A DNA stretch of 21,230 bases from CAZUQH01 sp964622465 (GTDB taxonomy: Bacteria > CG03 > CAZUQH01): the NCBI GenBank assembly GCA_964622465.1, contig CAZUQH010000022.1, positions 1 through 21,230 of the forward strand, written 5' to 3'. The translations under genes were made by a program, and so were the position numbers. Position 1 is the first letter of the stretch. Every line of letters starts with the position of its first letter. The notes under the pieces were generated by a model. That model saw only the letters and a list, made by a program, of their open reading frames with translations. It made no database searches and was not told where the DNA came from. Of the stretch, positions 8,304 to 17,013 are shown one piece after another.

Positions 8304-9472
8304 ACGTACTTCTCGGCGCCGGAATTATTTTACTCGCCGGATTCCTTGTTGCGCGGTTCGCATACAAAGTAAAACTCCCATCGGTCACAACGTACTTGAT
8401 TTTGGGGATTATCATCGGTCCTGCCTTGTTGAATCTAGTTCCTGAGCCGATTACACGTGCTTCAGGAGTAATATCAAACTTTGTCCTGGCAATAATTGCA
8501 TTCTCCATAGGTCAGAATTTTTCGTTAAATTCTTTCAAGAAAATAGGTAAATCCGTTCTGTGGATTTCTATCCTCGAGGCAACCGGCGCGTGGTTGTTGG
8601 TTATGCTTGCATTATTAGCTTTTCGCGTTCCTTTTTATTTGGCGCTTGTATTTGGTTCTCTCGCAGCAGCGACTGCACCTGCAGCTACCGTTATGGTTAT
8701 ACGGGACTATCGCAGTAAGGGTCCTTTTACGGATACATTGCTCGGGGTTGTTGCAATTGACGATGCGTGGTCTTTAATAATCTTTGCCGTGTCACTTGCG
8801 GTTGCCAGGGCGCTGTATTTTTCCACGTCTGTCAATCAATTGTACGTTTTGAAAGTAATTAGCAAGTCACTGCTTGAGATTCTTGGTGCTCTTGGACTTG
8901 GCGCTGTTGTTGCGTATCTGGTTAATTTTGTCAGCCGGCTTGTACGCAACCCTGCAGAACTTCTTATTTACACACTCGGCTTTATATTACTTACTGCCGG
9001 CCTTGCTATGCAACTCCATCTTTCCGTACTGCTTGCAAGCATGTTTCTCGCCATAGTCTTAGTGAACATCAGCGACACCAGTTTCAAATTCTTTGAATCG
9101 CTGCGCGGCATAGATTCGCCTCTTTATCTGATTTTCTTTGTCATTGCAGGAGCCAGTATGGACGTGCTGTCGTTGAGTAAAATCGGGATTATAGGGTCTG
9201 CCTATATCGTTGCACGAATAATCGGAAAGATGCTCGGAGCTTATACTGGTGCCAGGATTTCGCACGCATCTGCGAACATAAAAAAATATCTTGGATTAGG
9301 ACTCATGCCTCAGGCAGGCGTTGTTCTTGGGTGCGCGCTTATTGCAAAAGCTAATTTTCCAGAGGTAGGGGATATTATCCTAACGACGATTCTTGCTACC
9401 ACTGTCGTCTACGAACTTGTTGGCCCGTCCTGCACCATGTTCGCACTGAAAAAAGCAGGCGAGATACATAAC
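8300..9472 (+). CDS. CPA-family cation/proton antiporter (3' end lost in assembly gap)
   Basis: This is a polytopic inner-membrane protein of the monovalent cation:proton antiporter superfamily (Na+/H+ exchanger domain), with 391 residues visible before the run of N. About 12 hydrophobic segments can be followed. The paired acidic motif of the ion site appears as VVAIDDAW near residues 151-158, and the N-terminal VKLPSVTTYLILGIIIGP block is typical of the CPA2 group. The GTG start overlaps the CBS gene stop by 4 nt. The transmembrane domain appears nearly complete at the gap, so either the gene ends there or a cytoplasmic tail is missing. The apparent reading frame past the gap to 9685 overlaps the purF start and does not look like antiporter sequence. 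The transported ion (Na+ or K+) is not determined. Confidence 0.85.
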
Positions 9473-9572
9473 NNNNNNNNNNNNNNNNNNNNNNNNNNNN
9501 NNNNNNNNNNNNNNNNNNNNNNNNNNNNNNNNNNNNNNNNNNNNNNNNNNNNNNNNNNNNNNNNNNNNNNNN
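9473..9572. other. Assembly gap of exactly 100 N
   Basis: Bases 9473-9572 are all N. A round 100 usually marks a scaffold join of unknown true length. The end of the antiporter gene, any terminator, and the promoter of the purF-carAB operon would fall here. Additional genes could be hidden. Confidence 0.99.
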
Positions 9573-9593
9573 GTAACGGTGTGATTTACCGTA

Positions 9594-9623
9594 TCGTCTG
9601 CATGGGCTTGCTCGTGCAGACGA
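9594..9623 (+). promoter_or_regulatory. Leader hairpin upstream of the purF-like gene
   Basis: TCGTCTGCA (9594-9602) and TGCAGACGA (9615-9623) form a perfect 9-bp stem around a 12-nt loop. It lies 33 nt before the purF-like ATG. Just upstream, ACGGT (9576-9580) can pair with ACCGT (9588-9592), and another ACGGT at 9641-9645, next to the GGAGG, could compete for the same ACCGT. This arrangement could expose or hide the ribosome site. No known riboswitch class is recognised in the visible 84 nt, and the 5' part is lost in the gap. Confidence 0.4.
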
Positions 9624-9656
9624 AGAACCCCATACCACAAACGGTGGAGGTAATAT

Positions 9657-11102
9657 ATGAGCGGTATTTTCGGAGTCGTCTCTAATAAAGGAGATTGTGT
9701 TCAGGCACTGTTTTACGGCACAGATTATCACTCGCATCTCGGCACTGAATATGGAGGGATGGCGGTCCTGGGTAACGAGTTCAGCCGCCAGATACATAAC
9801 ATAAGCCAGAATCAGTTTAAGTCAAAATTCTATGAGGACTATAAACGAATGGAAGGCAACAAAGGCATTGGCGTTATCAGTGATTGCGATGAACAGCCCA
9901 TTTATCTAAACTCCAAGTTTGGTCCATTTTGTACGGTTACTTCCGGTCTTATAGAAAACAAAGAAGAGCTTGCCCTGTCTCTTTTAAGAAATGGGGTATC
10001 TTTCAGTGAAGTAAGCAAGGATAGAATTAATACGACGGAACTTATTGCAAAACTAATATGCGAGGGCGATAATCTGATAAACGGGATAGAAAAAATGTTT
10101 GATGCGATAGATGGTTCGTGTTCGCTTTTATTGCTGAATAAAGATGGAATTTATGCTGCTCGTGACCGGCTTGGACACACGTCTCTTACCGTCGGGAAAG
10201 GAGATGATGGCTGGGCGATAACCTCCGAGAACAGCGCATTTCCAAATCTCGGATTCAAAATCGTGAAATACCTCGAGCCGGGAGAAATAGTCCTTATAAA
10301 TGAACAAGGGATGTTGCAAAAAAAGCAGGGCGGCAGTGCAAATCAAATTTGCGCCTTTCTCTGGATATACACAGGTTTTCCGGCTTCAAATTATGAAGGA
10401 ATCAACGTTGAGACGGTGAGAGAAAAGTGCGGAAGGTTTTTGGCAAGAAGGGATAAAGACATAGAAGTAGACGTGGTTTCCGGAGTACCTGATTCAGGCA
10501 CTGCTCATGCTTTAGGATATGCTATGGAATCAGGGAAACCTTACAGGAGGCCTCTTGTTAAATATACGCCGGGCTATGGCAGAAGCTACATCCCTCCATT
10601 TCAGGAGACGCGTGATTTAGTGGCTAAGATGAAGATCATTCCTATCAAAGAAGTGATAGAAAATAATAGAATCGTGGTATGTGAAGATTCTATTGTCCGG
10701 GGCACTCAGCTCAAGAAGTTTACCGTAGGAAAATTCTGGGACTGTAAGGCAAAAGCAGTCCATGTCCGGCCTGCCTGCCCGCCTTTAATGTTCCCCTGTA
10801 AATTCTCTTTTTCCACGCGCAGTATAAATGAACTTGCGGCCCGGAAGGCCATCAGAGCACTGGAAGGCAAAGACATAGAAGATGTTTCAGAGTATTTGGA
10901 CCATAACTCCGAAAAATATAAAAAGATGGTAGAATGGATCGCTCGTGATTTAGATGTTACTACTTTGAGGTACCAGCATATTGACGATATGGTGAAAGCT
11001 ATCGGGCTTCCAAGAGAAAAATTGTGTCTGTATTGTTGGAATGGTGAATGCCCGGCTTCAGGCAAAGTATCAAAAAAACAAGGTGAGCATGGCAGAAGAT
11101 AG
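9657..11102 (+). CDS. purF: PurF-like amidophosphoribosyltransferase with degenerate glutaminase domain
   Basis: PurF makes 5-phosphoribosylamine from PRPP, the first step of purine synthesis, normally with ammonia from glutamine. The phosphoribosyltransferase half is intact, with the PRPP motif VVCEDSIVRGT at 340-350, GVPDSGTAHA at 276-285 and RPACPP. The four Fe-S ligand positions of the B. subtilis-type enzyme also seem kept (C232, C381, C457, C460). The N-terminal Ntn glutaminase half is recognisable but inactive by sequence. It starts MSGIFGV where MCGI is expected, so the nucleophilic Cys is Ser2, and the HTRYST, NGN and SDTE motifs are not found. GGAGG at 9646-9650 fixes the ATG, and no upstream propeptide is available. 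The length is 481 aa. Ammonia-dependent PRPP amination is the natural inference. A related but different PRPP-dependent reaction cannot be excluded. carA overlaps the 3' end. Confidence 0.85.
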   Translation: MSGIFGVVSNKGDCVQALFYGTDYHSHLGTEYGGMAVLGNEFSRQIHNISQNQFKSKFYEDYKRMEGNKGIGVISDCDEQPIYLNSKFGPFCTVTSGLIENKEELALSLLRNGVSFSEVSKDRINTTELIAKLICEGDNLINGIEKMFDAIDGSCSLLLLNKDGIYAARDRLGHTSLTVGKGDDGWAITSENSAFPNLGFKIVKYLEPGEIVLINEQGMLQKKQGGSANQICAFLWIYTGFPASNYEGINVETVREKCGRFLARRDKDIEVDVVSGVPDSGTAHALGYAMESGKPYRRPLVKYTPGYGRSYIPPFQETRDLVAKMKIIPIKEVIENNRIVVCEDSIVRGTQLKKFTVGKFWDCKAKAVHVRPACPPLMFPCKFSFSTRSINELAARKAIRALEGKDIEDVSEYLDHNSEKYKKMVEWIARDLDVTTLRYQHIDDMVKAIGLPREKLCLYCWNGECPASGKVSKKQGEHGRR

Positions 11103-12177
11103 CGTGAAAGCAAAGCTGGTTCTGGAAGACGGCAGTTTTTTTGAAGGATTGTCGTTTGGAGCAAGTGGCGAGAAAATGGGCGAAGTAATTCTGAATACCG
11201 CGGTCGTCGGATACCAGGAGATTATAACGGACCCGGCAAATGCCGGTAAAATCGTGGTGCTTACGTATCCTCTTATCGGCAATTACGGCGTAGCAGAGCA
11301 ATTCAACGAATCCCGCAGATGCTGGATAGAAGGCCTGGTCATAAAAGAGCCGAGCAGGATAAGTTCTAACTGGCAGGCAGAAGGGATGCTGGAGAAATTC
11401 TTGAAGAAGCAAAAGGTAGTTGCTGCCGAGGACGTTGATACCAGGACTCTTGCTGTCCGACTCAGAGACAAAGGAGAAATGTTTGGAATTCTATCGACCA
11501 GTGACAAAAAAGTAGATATCTTACTTAAAGAATTAGAAGAGCGCAAGAAAAAAATGAAGATGGATTTCATAGGGAAAATATCAACAAAAAAAATTGTTCA
11601 GATCAAAGGGAAAGCATCAGCACGGAAGATAGCAATCCTGGACATCGGCATCACTAATAGTATTCTCAAACAGCTAAAAGATTTGGGATGCAATATAACG
11701 TTATTACCGTATAATACCAGTGCTGATAAAATTCTTGCTTCGAATCTTGATGGATTGATTATTTCCAACGGCCCGGAAAAAGATGAGTCAATTCCGGGAA
11801 TAGTGGATTTAGTGAAAAAACTCATTGGCAAAATCCCTATTCTGGGAATATCAACGGGCCATGAAATTATTTCTCTTGCATTGGGCGGGAAACTTAAAAA
11901 AATGAAGCTCGGCCACCGTGGCGTGAATTATCCGGTGAAAACGCAGGGTTCATATAAAGGCGAAATTACTACCCAGAACCATTCACTTGTTGTTCAGGAA
12001 GAATCAATCAAGATGAGAAACGACATTAAGATTACCAGACGCAATGTCAACGATAACTCTATCGAAGAAATGGAAAGTGGACCATTGAAGTTTATTTCAA
12101 TTCAATACTATCCAGCCAGTCCCGGGTGTGATGAGATAAATGAGGTATTCAAAAGATTCTTGAAGATAACCAAATAG
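11089..12177 (+). CDS. carA: Carbamoyl-phosphate synthase small subunit, glutaminase triad lost
   Basis: CarA normally hydrolyses glutamine and feeds ammonia to CarB. This 362-aa protein aligns over the whole length: N-terminal CPSase_sm_chain domain (LEDGSFFEG ... VVGYQEIITDP ... YPLIGNYG ... VDTRTLA) then a class I glutamine amidotransferase domain. The amidotransferase catalytic residues are missing. The nucleophile elbow GICLGHQ is GISTGHE (Cys to Ser255), and the His/Glu motif GHPEASPG is YYPASPG (340-346), with His replaced by Tyr and the Glu position deleted. The SNGPGDP loop is SNGPEKD. I chose the ATG at 11089, preceded by AAGGTGAG, over an in-frame ATG at 11041 buried in purF, since residues from 11089 match the usual N-terminus. 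It overlaps purF by 14 nt. It is probably a structural or allosteric partner of CarB, analogous to the Cys-less glutaminase domain of vertebrate CPS1. Confidence 0.9.
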   Translation: MAEDSVKAKLVLEDGSFFEGLSFGASGEKMGEVILNTAVVGYQEIITDPANAGKIVVLTYPLIGNYGVAEQFNESRRCWIEGLVIKEPSRISSNWQAEGMLEKFLKKQKVVAAEDVDTRTLAVRLRDKGEMFGILSTSDKKVDILLKELEERKKKMKMDFIGKISTKKIVQIKGKASARKIAILDIGITNSILKQLKDLGCNITLLPYNTSADKILASNLDGLIISNGPEKDESIPGIVDLVKKLIGKIPILGISTGHEIISLALGGKLKKMKLGHRGVNYPVKTQGSYKGEITTQNHSLVVQEESIKMRNDIKITRRNVNDNSIEEMESGPLKFISIQYYPASPGCDEINEVFKRFLKITK

Positions 12178-12184
12178 GGATAAC

Positions 12185-15100
12185 ATGCCGAAACGTAAAG
12201 ATATACACAAGATATTAATGATTGGCTCCGGCCCAATTGTTATAGGACAGGCCTGTGAATTTGACTATTCCGGTTCCCAGGCATGCAAAGCGTTACGGGA
12301 AGAAGGTTATTTCACAATCCTTGTAAACAGCAACCCTGCTACGATTATGACAGACCCTGATATGGCAGACGTGACATATATAGAACCACTCACGGTAGAA
12401 GCAGTTACCGAGATTATAAAGAAAGAGAGGCCGGATGCCATCCTGCCTACTCTTGGCGGCCAAACCGGTTTGAATCTGGCATATTTCCTGATGAAAGAAG
12501 GTATACTGAAGAAGTATGGCGTAGAATCGATAGGAGCCAATGTTGATGCCATCGCAAGAGCCGAAGACAGGGAATTATTCAAGAAGGCGATGCAAGAAAT
12601 AGGAATTGGCGTTCTTAAAAGTGGTACTGCTACGAATCTGGAACAGGGAATGAAAATTGGGCTGGATATCGGATTTCCATTGATTTTAAGACCAGCATAT
12701 TGTTTAGGCGGGAGTGGTGGTTCTACTGCTTATAATAAGGAAGAGCTGGAGGAGTACCTTGCGAAAGCAATTGAAATAAGTCCTGTTGGTCAGGTACTGG
12801 TAGAACGATCGGTATTGGGATGGAAAGAGATAGAGTTTGAAGTAATGAGGGACTGCGTGGACAACGTCATTATGATTACCTCTATGGAAAATGTAGACCC
12901 GATGGGTGTCCATACCGGTGATAGCATTGTTGTTGCACCATCCCAGAGTTTAACCAGGGACGAGTATATGAGATTCGTCTGTTTATCCAAAAAGATTATC
13001 AGAAAGGTTAATATAACCGGGGGAGGAGCAAATATTCAGTTTGCGCAGAACCCGCATAACGGAGACATCGTAATTATAGAGGTCAACCCGCGTCTTTCAA
13101 GAAGCTCGGCACTGGCTTCTAAAGCTACCGGGTTTCCGATTGCAAGGGTTGCCACGAAATTAGCCGTTGGCCTGACTCTACCTGAAGTCCTTAATCAAGT
13201 TACGGGAAAGACAACTGCATTCTTTGAGCCGACAGTTGATTATTGTGTTTTTAAGATTTGCAGGTTCACCTTTGAAAAATTCCCTCAAGCACAAAGAATT
13301 ATAAATACATCTATGAAAGCAGTTGGTGAGGCAATGTCAATTGGCAGGAACTTTAAAGAAGCGCTTCAGAAGGGAATAAGGTCTACCGAGACAGGCAGGT
13401 ATGGGCTTGGTGTTGATGGACGAGACAAAATTACGGACAAAACATTGCGCTCACCGTCAAATGCCATAATCAAGGAAATCAGGGAAAAAATCCGGCTCCC
13501 TAACGACGAACGGCTTTTTTATGTGAGGTATGGCTTAAAAGCTGGACTTACAATTGACGAAATATATAAACTGTCGAAAATTGACAGGTGGTTTTTGGAC
13601 AATATAAAAGAGCTGGTAGAAATAGAAGAAGAAGTAAAGAAATTCAGACGTAAAAGTCAAAAAAGTAAGCTCACGATTCCGGATGAGCTTATAAAAAAAG
13701 CGAAGAAGAATGGGTTTTCAGACATCCAGCTTGCTTATCTTCTGGATTCAACTGAAAAGGAAGTCCGTTCTTATAGAAAGAAGCATAATATAAAGCCGAT
13801 CTATAAATTGGTAGATACGTGTGGAGGGGAATTCAAAGCTGACCAGCCATATTATTACTCTACTTACGAAACCCTGAATGAGAGTAAGCCATCACCGAAC
13901 AAAAAGATTCTGATACTCGGAGGCGGACCTAACAGAATAGGGCAGGGAATAGAATTTGATTATTGCTGTTGCCATGCATCCTATGCTCTAAAAGAAGAAG
14001 GCATCGAGAGCATTATGGTCAATTGTAATCCTGAAACAGTTTCGACGGATTACGACACTTCAGACAAGTTATATTTTGAACCACTGACATTTGAAGACGT
14101 CATGAATATCGTGGATATCGAAAAACCTCAAGGAGTAATAGTCCAATTCGGAGGGCAGACACCTTTGAATATATCTATTTCTCTGGCAGAAGCAGGCGTG
14201 AAAATTTTAGGAACCAGCCCTGATTCGATTGACATGGCAGAAGATAGAAAAAGATTCCAGCAGATGCTCAAGAAACTTGCCATCGTCCAGCCGGACAACG
14301 GTACAGCTACTTCCTTCGCTGATGCATTAAAAATTGCAAATAAAATAGGTTATCCTGTGTTGGTCCGGCCATCTTACGTCCTTGGCGGCAGGGCAATGAA
14401 AACCGTCTATGACGATGAGGACTTGAAGAAATTTATGGAAGAAGCGCAGGAGGCATCTTCGGGACACCCAGTTCTTATAGACAAATTTCTGGAAGATGCC
14501 ATAGAAGTCGACGTAGACGCAATAGCTGATGGCCAGAGATGTGTGATAGGCGGAATTATGGAGCACATAGAGGAAGCAGGTATACATTCCGGCGACAGCG
14601 CAATGGTCCTTCCTCCATACACGCTTGACAAAGACATAATAGAAACCATAAAAACAAATACCTATAAAATGGCAAAGGAGTTGAAAATAAAAGGGCTTCT
14701 GAATATCCAATATGCCGTTAAAAATAGCGTAGTTTATGTCCTGGAGGTAAATCCAAGAGCATCAAGAACGATTCCTTTCGTGAGTAAAACAATAGGTGTT
14801 CCGCTTGCAAAACTAGCAACTAAGGTAATACTTGGGAAAACACTGAAAGAATTGGGATGGACAAAAGAAAAAGAAACGAATTATGTCTCAGTAAAAGAGT
14901 CTGTATTCCCATTCATAAGGTTTCCAGACGTTGACGCGATTTTGGGACCTGAGATGAAATCGACAGGAGAAGTTATGGGAATAGATTCGACTTTTGGCGT
15001 CGCATATGCAAAAAGCCAGCTCGCAGCCGGGCAGATGTTACCGAAAAAAGGAAACGTATTTATAAGTGTCAAGGATAGTGACAAAAGAAATATAATATTT

Positions 15101-15454
15101 ATTGCAAAAAAGCTGGTTGACCTGGGTTTTGAGCTCATGGCAACCGCTGGTACAGCGTCTGTCCTGATGAAGAATGGGATGAAAACGAAAATCCTGCCTA
15201 AACTTTACGAAGGCAGGCCTAACATAATTGATTTCATAAAAGACGGTAAAGTCCACCTTATCATAAATACACCTGCTGGCAAGGCAACCAAAGAAGACGA
15301 GACCAGAATAAGGTCAAATGCAATTCTCCATAGTGTCCCGCTTATAACCACCGTTGCCGGTGCACAGGCATCCGTTAACGGCATAGAGAATTTGATCAAC
15401 AAAAAGAAACTATCCGTAAAATCCTTACAAGAATATCATAAAGAAGTCAGGTAA
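12185..15454 (+). CDS. carB: Carbamoyl-phosphate synthase large subunit
   Basis: CarB makes carbamoyl phosphate from bicarbonate, ammonia and two ATP for pyrimidine and arginine synthesis. The 1089-aa protein has the full architecture. The first ATP-grasp half (about 1-400) carries GSGPIVIGQACEFDYSG near the start and EVNPRLSRSS with E299 and N301. A connecting domain follows, then the second ATP-grasp half beginning around GGGPNRIGQGIEFDYCC (from residue 579) with EVNPRASRT, and a C-terminal MGS-like allosteric domain (about 950-1089). No inactivating change is evident, in contrast to its partner CarA. Eight bases separate it from the carA stop, and an AGGGA lies just upstream of the ATG. 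With CarA unable to hydrolyse glutamine, this enzyme would have to use free ammonia, which CarB can do in vitro in characterised systems. Confidence 0.96.
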   Translation: MPKRKDIHKILMIGSGPIVIGQACEFDYSGSQACKALREEGYFTILVNSNPATIMTDPDMADVTYIEPLTVEAVTEIIKKERPDAILPTLGGQTGLNLAYFLMKEGILKKYGVESIGANVDAIARAEDRELFKKAMQEIGIGVLKSGTATNLEQGMKIGLDIGFPLILRPAYCLGGSGGSTAYNKEELEEYLAKAIEISPVGQVLVERSVLGWKEIEFEVMRDCVDNVIMITSMENVDPMGVHTGDSIVVAPSQSLTRDEYMRFVCLSKKIIRKVNITGGGANIQFAQNPHNGDIVIIEVNPRLSRSSALASKATGFPIARVATKLAVGLTLPEVLNQVTGKTTAFFEPTVDYCVFKICRFTFEKFPQAQRIINTSMKAVGEAMSIGRNFKEALQKGIRSTETGRYGLGVDGRDKITDKTLRSPSNAIIKEIREKIRLPNDERLFYVRYGLKAGLTIDEIYKLSKIDRWFLDNIKELVEIEEEVKKFRRKSQKSKLTIPDELIKKAKKNGFSDIQLAYLLDSTEKEVRSYRKKHNIKPIYKLVDTCGGEFKADQPYYYSTYETLNESKPSPNKKILILGGGPNRIGQGIEFDYCCCHASYALKEEGIESIMVNCNPETVSTDYDTSDKLYFEPLTFEDVMNIVDIEKPQGVIVQFGGQTPLNISISLAEAGVKILGTSPDSIDMAEDRKRFQQMLKKLAIVQPDNGTATSFADALKIANKIGYPVLVRPSYVLGGRAMKTVYDDEDLKKFMEEAQEASSGHPVLIDKFLEDAIEVDVDAIADGQRCVIGGIMEHIEEAGIHSGDSAMVLPPYTLDKDIIETIKTNTYKMAKELKIKGLLNIQYAVKNSVVYVLEVNPRASRTIPFVSKTIGVPLAKLATKVILGKTLKELGWTKEKETNYVSVKESVFPFIRFPDVDAILGPEMKSTGEVMGIDSTFGVAYAKSQLAAGQMLPKKGNVFISVKDSDKRNIIFIAKKLVDLGFELMATAGTASVLMKNGMKTKILPKLYEGRPNIIDFIKDGKVHLIINTPAGKATKEDETRIRSNAILHSVPLITTVAGAQASVNGIENLINKKKLSVKSLQEYHKEVR

Positions 15455-15477
15455 TAGAGTAAGAAAAGTAAATCGCC

Positions 15478-16998
15478 ATGTCTAAAAAGCCATGTTTTGA
15501 TAACGAAAAATATCTGAAAGAACAAACTGCGGCAATTATAGAAAGAGTCAAGACGTTTGACAATAAACTATACCTTGAGTTTGGAGGCAAAATTCTTTTT
15601 GATTACCATGCATCAAGGGTTTTACCGGGGTTCGACCCAAACGTAAAAATGCGGCTCCTGAAACAATTAAAAGATAAAGCAGACATTTTACTTTGTATTT
15701 ATGCAGGCGATATCGAAAGAAGAAAAGTAAGGGCAGATTTCGGAATTACCTATGACATTGATACGCTTAAGTTAATCGATGATTTAAGAAACTGGGGTAT
15801 CGACATATTAGCAGTAGTGATAACCCGTTTCGAAGGTCAACCGTCAGCCAAGATATTTAAAAATAGATTAGAACGTCAAAATATAAAGGTCTATACGCAT
15901 CGTTTCACAAAAGGTTATCCTACGGATATAGATTTGATTGTCAGTGACGAGGGCTATGGTGTAAATGAGTACATCAAAACCAAAAATCCTTTGGTTGTCG
16001 TTACCGGTCCGGGTCCGGGAAGTGGAAAACTCGCTACTTGTCTCTCTCAACTATATCATGATTACAAGAGAGGAATAAAATCCGGATATGCTAAATTTGA
16101 AACATTTCCAATTTGGAATCTACCTCTAAAACATCCTGTAAACGTAGCTTACGAAGCAGCTACGGCTGACATTGGAGATTTTAACCTGATTGACCCTTTT
16201 CATATGGAAGCTTACCAAAAATCAGCAGTTAACTATAACCGTGACGTAGAGGTATTCCCTGTGCTCAAAAGGATACTGGAAAAAATAATGGACTCAAAAA
16301 TTCCTATGTATAAATCTCCGACTGACATGGGGGTAAACAGAGCTGGTTTTGGGATTACTGACGGCGAAACGGCCCGGGAAGCTGCAAAGCAGGAAGTGAT
16401 AAGGAGATATTTTAGATATTCCTGCGAATATCTTATGGGTTTGACGGATAAAGAAACGCTACAAAGAGTAGAGCTTCTTATGAAGGAACTTGATATTAAG
16501 CCGGAAGACAGAAGTGTGGTTGGGCCAGCAAAAAATGCTGCTCGCCAGGCAAAAGAGAACGGAAAAGGCAATGAGGGTATTTTTTGCGGGGCAGCTATAG
16601 AGTTACAGGACGGTTCAATCGTTACGGGAAAAAACTCGATTCTTATGCACGCAGCATCCAGCCTTGTTCTGAATGCAGTCAAAGAGTTAGCAGAAATACC
16701 GGACAAGCTCCATTTATTATCACCGAACATAATAGAATACATAGCAAATTTTAAGAAAAACGTTCTTGGTGCGAAAACAGTGAGTTTGGACCTTGACGAG
16801 ACCCTGATTGCTTTAAGTATAAGCGCTGCTACAAATCCAACCGCGCAATTAGCCGTGGAGAAAATAAAAGAACTTCATGGCTGTGAAGTACACATGACTC
16901 ACATCCCAACCCCTGGTGACGAAGCAGGATTGAGACGGCTGGGAGTTAACCTTACCAGCGAACCGAATTTTTCTACCAGAACTCTTTTTGAAGTATAA
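15478..16998 (+). CDS. DUF1846 family protein of unknown function
   Basis: This soluble protein of 506 aa matches what I know of the DUF1846 family in length and in blocks such as EFGGKILFDYHASRVLPGFDPN near the N-terminus, a TDMGVNRAGFGI block near the middle, and a DLDETL stretch towards the C-terminus. A glycine-rich, P-loop-like GPGPGSGK lies at residues 177-184, suggesting nucleotide or phosphate binding, though it is not a classical Walker A context. Structures exist for the family but no biochemical function is established to my knowledge. It sits 23 nt after carB and 15 nt before guaA, so it is almost certainly co-transcribed with three enzymes that need ammonia. A role in nucleotide or nitrogen metabolism is suggested only by that position. 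Confidence 0.82.
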   Translation: MSKKPCFDNEKYLKEQTAAIIERVKTFDNKLYLEFGGKILFDYHASRVLPGFDPNVKMRLLKQLKDKADILLCIYAGDIERRKVRADFGITYDIDTLKLIDDLRNWGIDILAVVITRFEGQPSAKIFKNRLERQNIKVYTHRFTKGYPTDIDLIVSDEGYGVNEYIKTKNPLVVVTGPGPGSGKLATCLSQLYHDYKRGIKSGYAKFETFPIWNLPLKHPVNVAYEAATADIGDFNLIDPFHMEAYQKSAVNYNRDVEVFPVLKRILEKIMDSKIPMYKSPTDMGVNRAGFGITDGETAREAAKQEVIRRYFRYSCEYLMGLTDKETLQRVELLMKELDIKPEDRSVVGPAKNAARQAKENGKGNEGIFCGAAIELQDGSIVTGKNSILMHAASSLVLNAVKELAEIPDKLHLLSPNIIEYIANFKKNVLGAKTVSLDLDETLIALSISAATNPTAQLAVEKIKELHGCEVHMTHIPTPGDEAGLRRLGVNLTSEPNFSTRTLFEV

Positions 16999-17013
16999 CT
17001 ATTAGGAGGTAGC

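Noticed and set aside
8300..9685. A continuous reading frame running from the antiporter through the N gap to 9685
   Set aside because: The part after the gap is 38 codons that overlap the purF-like start and hairpin leader and do not look like antiporter sequence. A frame through N is an artefact.
11041..11088. Upstream in-frame ATG for carA at 11041
   Set aside because: It would add 16 residues unlike CarA, lies deep in the purF coding sequence and lacks a ribosome site. The ATG at 11089 has AAGGTGAG before it.
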